A stretch of 44,033 nt of DNA from Christensenellaceae bacterium (GTDB lineage: Bacteria; Bacillota; Clostridia; Christensenellales; Aristaeellaceae). This document shows positions 37,701 through 44,033 of this stretch, piece by piece (the first letter of the stretch is position 1; every line of letters begins with the position of its first letter). The DNA is taken from the NCBI GenBank assembly GCA_022510815.1, contig JAFLST010000003.1, forward strand, positions 89,242 to 133,274, given 5' to 3'. Under the pieces are notes generated by a model. The model made no database searches. It was not told the origin of the DNA and was given only the letters and a program-made list of their open reading frames with translations. The translations under genes were made by a program, and so were the position numbers.

Positions 37701-39047
37701 TTACAGGTCAAGAGGGAAGCCGTCGAGCAGGCCGAGATCCCAGAGGAGGGAGCTGGTGAGGTACTTGTCGCGGATGTCGCGGGAGGCGAGGAACGCGTCG
37801 TAGGTGTCCTGCTCGCTCTCGTCGATCTCCGCGGGATGAACGGGCATGCCGACCTTCTCCATCAGCGCGATGATGCTGTCCGTCTCGGGCAGTTCCTCGT
37901 CGATTATGCGCAGGATATCGTCCCAGTGAGCGAGAATGACGTCGAGCCGCTGCTGGTGGGCTGCGGGATCGTTCTTGTGCCAGAGGTGGTTTTCGCTGTC
38001 GATCAGGGTCTGCGCGGCCTTGCCGAACACCCGGCGGACATTCTGTTCCCACGCGGCGGGGTCAAAGGCGCGCATGGCGGCTTCGGCCTGTTCGCGGCTG
38101 GGGGTGATTTTCCGGAGTCGGTCATAGATGCGCAGCGTCAGATAAGTGCCCACGCCAACCTGAATGCCATGCAGCTCCAGCGGCAAGCCGCGATCCAGCG
38201 CGAACATCTCCCAGAGATGAGAGAAGTAATGCTCCAGCCCGGAGGCGGGACGCGACACCTGCGCGAAAGCCATGGCCATGCCGGAGAGGATCAGGCCCTC
38301 CGCCACCGCGCCGATGACCTCGGGGTCGCGCTCCATCAGCCGGGGAGCCGCCGAGACGATCTTCCTGAGGGAGCTGCGCATCAGCGCCGCCACAGCCTCG
38401 CAGTAATACTCGCCGGTCACCAGATGGGAGATGCGCCACTCGCACAGGGCGATGTATTTCGCCAGCATGTCGCCAAGGCCAGCCCACAGCATACGCTCCG
38501 GCGCGTCCTTCATGATTTCCGTGTCCGCGAGGATCACGTCCGGGCAGGCGTTGTACAGCGTGACCTTGACCCGGTTCTGGATCATGGAGGAGGAATTCGA
38601 GGCATAGCCGTCCATCGACGGAGCGGTGCCAACGACCATCTGCGGGCAGCCGATGGCATGGGACAGCACCTTGCAGCAGTCGTTGATGACGCCGGAACCG
38701 ACGGCCAGCACGCAGTCGCAGGATGGGTCAATGGCCATGCACAGCGCGCCGACGGCCTGCTCGTCCGGGTCGACATGGGGCTGGTCGAAGCAGAAGAGCT
38801 GGTAGGGGATACCGGCCTCCGTCAGCACCTTCTCCACTTTTGCCCATGCCGCTGCCTTGGTGTTGCGGTCGCAGGCGATAAAGGGCTTCTTCACCCCGAT
38901 CTTTGCCATGGCCTCGGGCAGAAACGACACCGCGTCCCGGCAGATTTTGACGTATTTGAGCCCTGTCGCGTGACGGCGGCCGCACTCGCAGTCATAACCG
39001 CCCTCGCGGATGAGCTCCTCCAGAGACATGTGAGCAAAATCATTCAT
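37701..39047 (-). CDS. araM: sn-glycerol-1-phosphate dehydrogenase (AraM/EgsA type)
   Basis: 448 residues. Reduces dihydroxyacetone phosphate to sn-glycerol-1-phosphate with NAD(P)H and a metal ion; in Bacillus subtilis the homologue AraM is encoded in the arabinose operon. Seen: VLAVGSGVINDCCKVLSHAI (nucleotide loop), VGTAPSMDGYAS, WAGLGDMLAKYIAL, and SGLEHYFSHLWEM with the metal-binding His region. The first 30 residues add a small cysteine pair (DCECGRRH). The start at 39047 overlaps the ribulokinase stop by 8 bases; AAAGGCGG lies upstream. Its product is the mirror image of the glycerol-3-phosphate handled by the divergent operon. Confidence 0.9.
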   Translation of the reverse strand: MNDFAHMSLEELIREGGYDCECGRRHATGLKYVKICRDAVSFLPEAMAKIGVKKPFIACDRNTKAAAWAKVEKVLTEAGIPYQLFCFDQPHVDPDEQAVGALCMAIDPSCDCVLAVGSGVINDCCKVLSHAIGCPQMVVGTAPSMDGYASNSSSMIQNRVKVTLYNACPDVILADTEIMKDAPERMLWAGLGDMLAKYIALCEWRISHLVTGEYYCEAVAALMRSSLRKIVSAAPRLMERDPEVIGAVAEGLILSGMAMAFAQVSRPASGLEHYFSHLWEMFALDRGLPLELHGIQVGVGTYLTLRIYDRLRKITPSREQAEAAMRAFDPAAWEQNVRRVFGKAAQTLIDSENHLWHKNDPAAHQQRLDVILAHWDDILRIIDEELPETDSIIALMEKVGMPVHPAEIDESEQDTYDAFLASRDIRDKYLTSSLLWDLGLLDGFPLDL

Positions 39048-40701
39048 GGTCGTTTTCCGCCTTTCCTGACATGTTTCGTAAAGCCTTGAGCCGTTTCATC
39101 ACGTCGCTGCCACCGCGTCCGAACAGATCGTGCAGGGCCTTGAATTCCTGATAGAGCCGGTCATAGATCGCGGCGTTCTCCGGCTGGGGATAACAGACCG
39201 TCTCATCCTTGCCGCCCATGGCCCGGGCAGCCTCCGCAGCAGTGGGGTAGAAACCCGCGGCAACAGCGGCGAAGATGGCGCTGCCCAGCGCGGGGCCCTG
39301 CGCGGCGGAGGAGATGCGGACGGGCATTTGCAGCACGTCAGCGTAAATCTGCATGGCGAGAGCGTTCTTCTGCGGGATGCCGCCGCTGGCATGGAATGCC
39401 TCGACAGGCACGCCGCTGTCCCGGTAGTTCTCGAGGATGACCCTCGCGCCGTAGGCCGTGGACTCGAGCAGCGCCCGGTAGATTTCCTCCGGGGTGGTCT
39501 GCAGCGTCATGCCCAGCAGGAGACCGGTTAGGTCGGCGTCGGCCAGCACGCTGCGGTTGCCGTTCCACCAGTCCAGCGCCAGAAGGCCGCTCTCTCCGGG
39601 GCGCAGACGGGCAGCCTTCTCGGTCAGCAGCGCCTGAACGGACAGACCGCGGGATGCCGCTTCCTGCTCATAGGCCGCCGGAACACAGGTGCGCTCAAAC
39701 CAGTGGAAGCTGTCCCCAACGCAGCTCTGACCCGCCTCGTAACCCGCCCAGCCGGGGAGCACGCCGTCCCTCACCACGCCGCTCATGCCGGGCACAGGCA
39801 GCGTGCGCTTACCCATGAGAATGTGGCAGGTGGAGGTGCCGATGATTGCCAGCAGTTTGCCGGGGCCATCGATGCCCGCCGCCGGGACGCAGACATGGGC
39901 GTCGATGTTGCCCGTAGCCACCGCAATGCCCGGTCTGAGCCCGTAACGCCGAGCGGCCTCCTCCGTCAGGGTTCCCGCGCATTCGCCAAGGGGCAGGATC
40001 GGGCCGCTGACCTTCTCCTCGACGACATTTCCGAAGGCTGGGTTCAGCGCCCGGAAAAACGCATTGTCCGGGAATTGGCCCGCATGGAACGCCTTGTAGC
40101 CAAGGCAGCCTGCGCTGCGGGTCTGCCGTCCGGTGAGCCGCCAGACGAGCCAGTCGGTCATCTCGACATAATGCGCCATGGCCGCGTAGACCTCCGGCGC
40201 CTCCTCCAGCACCTGCAGCAGCTTCGGGAAGTACCACTCCGCATTGACCTTGCCGCCGTAGAGGGGCAGCCAAGGCTCGCGGCGCTCCTCGGCGATGCGG
40301 GTCATGCGCCGGGCCTGTTCCTGCGCGGCGTGATGCTTCCACATCATTACCCACGCATGGGGCGTATCCCGGAAGCGGTCGGTCAGGCACAGGGGCGTAC
40401 CCTGCGCATCGACAGGGAGCACGGTGCTGGACGTACAGTCAAGACCTATGCCGACGATGTCCGCCGGATCGACATGACGGGCCAGCTCGGGCAGCGTCGC
40501 GTCAAGGACGTCCAGATAGTCCTGCGGGTGCTGGAGTGCCCAGTCCGGCGGCAGCGGGATACCCGAGGGAAGCGAACGATCCATCACGCCATGGGGATAG
40601 TTAAGCTGCGCCGATGCGATCTCCCTGCCGTCCGACGCGTTAACCAGCACCGCCCGGCCGCTCAGGGAGCCAAAGTCGACGCCAATGGTGTATCGTGGCA
40701 T
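39040..40701 (-). CDS. araB: ribulokinase-like FGGY carbohydrate kinase
   Basis: 553 residues. FGGY kinase that by similarity phosphorylates L-ribulose. N-terminal ATPase motif GVDFGSLSGRAVLVN, then GIGLDCTSSTVLPVD, the ribulokinase block MMWKHHAAQEQARRMTRIAE with LYGGKVNAEW, and C-terminal FHASGGIPQKNALAMQIYAD and AAQGPALGSAIFAA. Start at 40701 (MPRYTIG) with AGAGGTGA upstream matches AraB homologues. An ATG at 40767 in frame has its own GAGGAG site and would add 22 residues; I consider it less likely. No araA or araD is in the window. Confidence 0.88.
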   Translation of the reverse strand: MPRYTIGVDFGSLSGRAVLVNASDGREIASAQLNYPHGVMDRSLPSGIPLPPDWALQHPQDYLDVLDATLPELARHVDPADIVGIGLDCTSSTVLPVDAQGTPLCLTDRFRDTPHAWVMMWKHHAAQEQARRMTRIAEERREPWLPLYGGKVNAEWYFPKLLQVLEEAPEVYAAMAHYVEMTDWLVWRLTGRQTRSAGCLGYKAFHAGQFPDNAFFRALNPAFGNVVEEKVSGPILPLGECAGTLTEEAARRYGLRPGIAVATGNIDAHVCVPAAGIDGPGKLLAIIGTSTCHILMGKRTLPVPGMSGVVRDGVLPGWAGYEAGQSCVGDSFHWFERTCVPAAYEQEAASRGLSVQALLTEKAARLRPGESGLLALDWWNGNRSVLADADLTGLLLGMTLQTTPEEIYRALLESTAYGARVILENYRDSGVPVEAFHASGGIPQKNALAMQIYADVLQMPVRISSAAQGPALGSAIFAAVAAGFYPTAAEAARAMGGKDETVCYPQPENAAIYDRLYQEFKALHDLFGRGGSDVMKRLKALRNMSGKAENDHE

Positions 40702-40759
40702 GCGGTCACCTCTTTTCATGCCATAAGGTTCTCCAACTGAGCGGCAACTTCCTGCGCGT

Positions 40760-40771
40760 TTCGACATCGAA
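40760..40771. promoter_or_regulatory. palindrome between araB and the divergent operon, candidate operator
   Basis: TTCGA-CA-TCGAA, perfect dyad, in the 143-base gap between the two divergent operons. No convincing araB promoter could be assigned nearby. Confidence 0.4.
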
Positions 40772-40785
40772 TTTTCTCCTCTGGC

Positions 40786-40814
40786 TTGACCGGAGGCTCT
40801 GAAACCGTTATACT
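40786..40814 (+). promoter_or_regulatory. sigma-A promoter for the glycerol-3-phosphate dehydrogenase-type operon
   Basis: TTGACC (40786-40791), 17-base spacer, TATACT (40809-40814); 30 bases before the first ATG. Confidence 0.75.
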
Positions 40815-40844
40815 AAAGAAAGATAAACAACAGGAGGGTTCTCC

Positions 40845-42302
40845 ATGACGACAGATATTCTCATCATTGGCGCGGGCGTCGTGGGCTGCGCACTGGCGCG
40901 GGTGCTCAGCCGCTATGAGGCGGACATCGTGGTGCTGGAGCGCGGAGCGGACGTGGCAGAGGGCGCGAGCAAGGCCAACAGCGGCATCGTGCACGCGGGC
41001 TTCGACGCGCATCCGGGAACGCTCAAGGCCAAGCAGAACGTCGAGGGCGCGGCGATGTATCCGGCGCTGTGCGAGGAGCTGGGCGTGCCCTACAGTCAGC
41101 CCGGCGCGCTGGTGATCGGTTTTAACGAGGAAGACCGCAAGACCCTCGAAACGCTGGTCGAGCAGGGTGTTCAAAATGGCGTGCCCGGCGTGCGGCTGAT
41201 CCAGCGGGACGAGGTGCTGGCCCTCGAGCCGAACACCAACCCCGAGGTGCTCTGCGCGCTTTACGCGCCGACCTCAGGCCTGACCAGCCCCTACGAGATG
41301 ACCTTTGCGCTGGCGGATCATGCGGCGGTTAACGGCGTGCGGTTCCGGCTGAATGAGGAGGTCACCTCCGTCGAAAAGGGCGAGGACGGCCTGTGGCATG
41401 TCAAGGCGACCAGCGGCGAATATGTCTGCCGGGTGGTCGTGAACTGCGCGGGCGTGGGGTCGGCGGCCATCCACAACATGATGTCCGAGGACAAGCTGAC
41501 CATCATCAACCGCCGCGGCCAGTATTATCTGATGGATCGGATGGACCCGATGCCCTTCAGGATGACCATGTTCCAGTGCCCGACGAAGATGGGCAAGGGC
41601 GTGCTGGTCAGCCCGACGGTGCACGGCAACCTGCTGCTGGGCCCCTCGGCGGAGGATATCCCCGACGCCTGCGACACGGCCACCACCGGGGATATTCTGG
41701 ACTTCGTGCTCGACAAGAGCAAGCTGACATGGCCTGCCGCCTCGACCCGCGGCGCCATCACGAATTTCTCCGGTATCCGCGCTCATGAGGCGAAGGGCGA
41801 CTTCGTCATCGGAGCGGTGAAGGGTCAGGAGAATGCCTACGAGACTGTCGGTATCGAGAGCCCCGGCCTGTCCTCGGCTCCGGCTATCGCGGAGTCGCTG
41901 GGCGCGCAGATCGCTGAGGAGCAGGGCCTTGCCCGCAAGGCGGAGATCGTCCCGACCTTGAAGCGGGAGAAGCCCTTCCATGCCATGACCACCGCCGAGC
42001 GCGCTGAAGCCGTCAAGGCTGACCCGCTGAACGGGCGGCTGGTCTGCCGGTGCGAAGTGGTGACGGAGGCGGAGATTCGCGAGGCCATTCGCCGTCCCGT
42101 GGGCGCGACCACCATCGACGGCGTCAAGCGGCGCACCCGCGCGGGCATGGGCCGCTGTCAGGGCGGATTCTGCTCGCCGAGAGTCGCGGAGATTCTTGCC
42201 GAGGAGCTGGGCGTGCCCATGACTGAGATTACCAAGTGCGGCGGGGAGAGCCGACTGCTGGTGGGCACCATCGCCGATGCCATGACGAAGGAGGCTGAGT
42301 GA
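40845..42302 (+). CDS. FAD-dependent oxidoreductase, GlpA-like with C-terminal [2Fe-2S] domain
   Basis: 485 residues. FAD-binding Rossmann motif IIGAGVVGCALARVLSRYE at 7-25, then ERGADVAEGASKANSGIVHAG typical of glycerol-3-phosphate dehydrogenase/DAO enzymes. C-terminal BFD-like [2Fe-2S] domain with C401, C403, C438 and C443 (VCRCEVV ... GRCQGGFC). Together with the next two genes it forms the triad seen in Clostridia for anaerobic glycerol-3-phosphate or 2-hydroxyacid oxidation. AGGAGGG precedes ATG 40845. No glycerol kinase or facilitator is adjacent, so the substrate is inferred from family only. Confidence 0.85.
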   Translation: MTTDILIIGAGVVGCALARVLSRYEADIVVLERGADVAEGASKANSGIVHAGFDAHPGTLKAKQNVEGAAMYPALCEELGVPYSQPGALVIGFNEEDRKTLETLVEQGVQNGVPGVRLIQRDEVLALEPNTNPEVLCALYAPTSGLTSPYEMTFALADHAAVNGVRFRLNEEVTSVEKGEDGLWHVKATSGEYVCRVVVNCAGVGSAAIHNMMSEDKLTIINRRGQYYLMDRMDPMPFRMTMFQCPTKMGKGVLVSPTVHGNLLLGPSAEDIPDACDTATTGDILDFVLDKSKLTWPAASTRGAITNFSGIRAHEAKGDFVIGAVKGQENAYETVGIESPGLSSAPAIAESLGAQIAEEQGLARKAEIVPTLKREKPFHAMTTAERAEAVKADPLNGRLVCRCEVVTEAEIREAIRRPVGATTIDGVKRRTRAGMGRCQGGFCSPRVAEILAEELGVPMTEITKCGGESRLLVGTIADAMTKEAE

Positions 42303-42303
42303 G

Positions 42304-43578
42304 ATGAGCAATGAAATGAGCGGCGTCCTTCATGTAGACGTGCTGGTCGTCGGTGCGGGCCCGGCGGGTTTGGCGGCGGCGATCGCGGCGAGAGAGGACG
42401 GCATTGACAGTCTGCTCGTCCTCGAGCGGGAGCACAACCCCGGCGGCATCCTGCGCCAGTGCATTCACAACGGCTTCGGCCTGCACCGCTTCAAGGAGGA
42501 GCTGACCGGCCCCGAGTATGCCCAGCGGGATATCGACCGGGCGCGGGAGCTGAAGATCGAGATTCAGTGCGACACCACGGTGCTCTCCGTGGAAGCCGAC
42601 CATACCGTGACCTGCGTCAGCGCCGAGCATGGCCTGCAGGTGATCAAGGCCAAGGCGATCATTCTCGCCATGGGCTGCCGGGAGCGGCCCCGCGGCGCGC
42701 TGGGTACGCCGGGCACGAGGTGCGCTGGCATTTACTCCGCCGGCACCGCGCAGAAGTTCGTCAACCTTGAGGGCTACATGCCCGGCAAGCGTGTGGTCAT
42801 CCTTGGCAGCGGCGATATCGGGCTCATCATGGCCCGGCGCATGACCCTGCAGGGCGCGAAGGTGCTGGCCTGCGTGGAGATCATGCCCTATTCTTCGGGC
42901 CTGAACCGCAACATCGTCCAGTGCCTTGAGGATTATGACATTCCACTCTATCTGTCCCATACCGTCATCGACATTCAGGGCAGGGAGCGCCTCTCCGGGG
43001 TGACTGTGGCGAAGGTCGATGAGAACCGCCGCCCCATTCCCGGCACGGAAATCCAGTTTGACTGCGACACGCTGCTGCTCTCCGTCGGCCTGATCCCGGA
43101 GAACGAGCTCAGTCAGGGCGCGGGTGTGTCGCTCTCGCCGCTGACCTCCGGCGCGGTGGTCGACGACGCGCTGCAGACCAGCGTTCCCGGCATCTTCGCC
43201 TGCGGCAACGTACTGCATGTGCATGATCTGGTCGACCATGTGTCCAATGAGTCCTTCAAGGCCGGCCATGCGGCGGCGGCTTATGCCCGCGGGGAGATCG
43301 CCGAAGCGCAGACCATTGAGGTCAGGGACGGCAGCGGCGTCCGCGGCACAGTGCCCCAGCGTATCCGTCAGGGGATCGACACTGAGATCGATCTGATGTT
43401 CCGCCCCTCCGCGGTATTCCGCAAGGCGACCTGCGTGGTCAGGTGCGGCGAGAGGGAGATTGCCCGGCGCAAGGCGCCCATCTTCACCCCCGGCGAGATG
43501 GCGGTTATGACGCTGAAGCCCGAGGTTGTGGCTGCGCTTGACGGCCCGGTGACCGTGTCGATTGAAGGAGGCGAGTGA
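42304..43578 (+). CDS. NAD(P)/FAD-dependent oxidoreductase, second subunit of the triad
   Basis: 424 residues. Two dinucleotide-binding motifs: VLVVGAGPAGLAAAIAARE near residue 13 (FAD) and VVILGSGDIGLIMARRM near 163 (NAD(P)H), plus CIHNGFGLHRFKEELTGPEY and the closing ATG-type motif TSVPGIFACGNV. It resembles the pyridine-nucleotide oxidoreductase that accompanies GlpA-like proteins with DUF1667. It begins one base after the previous stop, with AAGGAGG inside the end of that gene, and overlaps the region of the next start. It probably passes electrons between the first subunit and NAD(P)H. Confidence 0.85.
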   Translation: MSNEMSGVLHVDVLVVGAGPAGLAAAIAAREDGIDSLLVLEREHNPGGILRQCIHNGFGLHRFKEELTGPEYAQRDIDRARELKIEIQCDTTVLSVEADHTVTCVSAEHGLQVIKAKAIILAMGCRERPRGALGTPGTRCAGIYSAGTAQKFVNLEGYMPGKRVVILGSGDIGLIMARRMTLQGAKVLACVEIMPYSSGLNRNIVQCLEDYDIPLYLSHTVIDIQGRERLSGVTVAKVDENRRPIPGTEIQFDCDTLLLSVGLIPENELSQGAGVSLSPLTSGAVVDDALQTSVPGIFACGNVLHVHDLVDHVSNESFKAGHAAAAYARGEIAEAQTIEVRDGSGVRGTVPQRIRQGIDTEIDLMFRPSAVFRKATCVVRCGEREIARRKAPIFTPGEMAVMTLKPEVVAALDGPVTVSIEGGE

Positions 43579-43580
43579 GC

Positions 43581-43934
43581 ATGGAACAGACGATTACCTG
43601 CATCAGCTGCCCCGTGGGCTGCCGGATGACGGTTCAGGTGGAGGAGGGTGCGTTCGTTTCCGTGGCGGGCAACACCTGCAAGCGTGGCGAGACCTATGCC
43701 CGGCAGGAATGCGTGGCCCCGGAGCGCATGGTCACGGCGGTTATTCCGGTGGAGGGCAGCGCCATGCCGCTGTCCGTCAAGACCCGCACGCCCATCCCCA
43801 AGGCGAAGATTCAAGACTGCATGGCGGCGCTGGCAAAGGTCAGGCTGACAGCTCCCGTCGCGATGGGCGCGGTGGTGCTGGCCGATGTGTGCGGCACGGG
43901 AGTCGATGTCATCGCGACCAAGTCGGTGGAATGA
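43581..43934 (+). CDS. DUF1667 family cysteine-rich protein, third member of the triad
   Basis: 117 residues. Cysteines C7, C10, C14, C33 and C44 (TCISCPVGC ... NTCKRGETYARQEC) look like an iron-sulfur binding site; MVTAVIPVEGSAMPLSVKTR and IPKAKIQDCMAAL follow. DUF1667 proteins regularly accompany GlpA-like and FAD/NAD(P) oxidoreductases and may transfer electrons. ATG 43581 has AAGGAGG eight bases upstream; a GTG at 43575 is too near. Last gene of the operon. Confidence 0.88.
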   Translation: MEQTITCISCPVGCRMTVQVEEGAFVSVAGNTCKRGETYARQECVAPERMVTAVIPVEGSAMPLSVKTRTPIPKAKIQDCMAALAKVRLTAPVAMGAVVLADVCGTGVDVIATKSVE

Positions 43935-43952
43935 CAATCACAAGGACATAAG

Positions 43953-43982
43953 AAAAATCCCGCTGTTCGGCGGGATTTTTTG
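43953..43982 (+). terminator. intrinsic terminator after the oxidoreductase operon
   Basis: AAATCCCGC pairs with GCGGGATTT around a six-base loop, T run to 43981. Confidence 0.9.
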
Positions 43983-44005
43983 TGTTGGATTGTTCAGTGA
44001 CGGCA

Positions 44006-44020
44006 GCGCAATTATTGCGC
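44006..44020. repeat. 15-base palindrome near the window end
   Basis: GCGCAAT-T-ATTGCGC, perfect dyad with one central base, in the intergenic region after the last terminator. It may be an operator of a gene beyond the window. Confidence 0.4.
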
Positions 44021-44033
44021 TTCCCGGCCGAGG

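Overview
The window looks like chromosomal DNA of a GC-rich member of the Firmicutes, most likely a gut-type Clostridia. The grounds are AGGAGG ribosome sites before nearly every gene, sigma-A promoters of the form TTGnnn-N17-TAnnnT, LexA boxes of the CGAAC-N4-GTTYN type, the order hutP-like/cmk/plsC/ispH-rpsA with IspH fused to ribosomal protein S1, a DUF1292 protein, and tRNA genes without an encoded CCA. Most genes are housekeeping and tightly packed. No gene-free stretch exceeds 300 bases. I see no rRNA, insertion sequence, prophage, CRISPR array, attachment site or replication origin.

Layout. 0-4.4 kb: DUF1292 gene diverging from a hutP-like/cmk/plsC/ispH-rpsA operon that ends at a strong terminator. 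4.4-6.4 kb: a GNAT gene broken by an in-frame TGA, then thiN and purC. 6.5-10.2 kb: tig, clpP, clpX (protein folding and proteolysis) and tRNA-Leu(CAA). 10.2-13.7 kb: a MerR/TipAS regulator and a MATE exporter, with a radical SAM gene diverging from the exporter. 13.7-18.8 kb: rplM-rpsI, a flavodoxin-like protein plus VanX-like dipeptidase pair, and tldD-tldE. 18.8-21.1 kb: an ECF sigma factor with an overlapping membrane-anchored partner, then a CadC/SmtB-type metal sensor. 21.1-25.3 kb (minus strand): a membrane hybrid histidine kinase with an Hpt domain and a REC-GGDEF response regulator, which together could form a phosphorelay into cyclic-di-GMP signalling. 25.5-28.2 kb (minus strand): a LexA-controlled Y-family polymerase and NADP-isocitrate dehydrogenase. 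28.2-30.2 kb: a small ORF, a PadR regulator and a DUF4097-type beta-helix protein. 30.2-31.6 kb: an orphan solute-binding protein. 31.7-33.2 kb: infC-rpmI-rplT behind an attenuator leader, with infC apparently starting at AUC. 33.2-36.2 kb: a YfcE-like phosphodiesterase, a Ste24-like protease, a methyltransferase and tRNA-Val(CAC). 36.3-40.7 kb (minus strand): an arabinose-type operon (ribulokinase, AraM-type glycerol-1-phosphate dehydrogenase, GH43 glycosidase). 40.8-43.9 kb: a divergent glycerol-3-phosphate-dehydrogenase-type triad.

I found no unmistakable new defence or mobile system. The best second-look items are the small ORF/PadR/beta-helix operon, the kinase/GGDEF pair whose second GGDEF domain keeps only an I-site, the infC leader with its AUC start, the internal translation start inside ispH-rpsA, and the in-frame TGA in the GNAT gene. 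Promoters, hairpins and start codons were read by eye. Nothing was aligned or folded by software.
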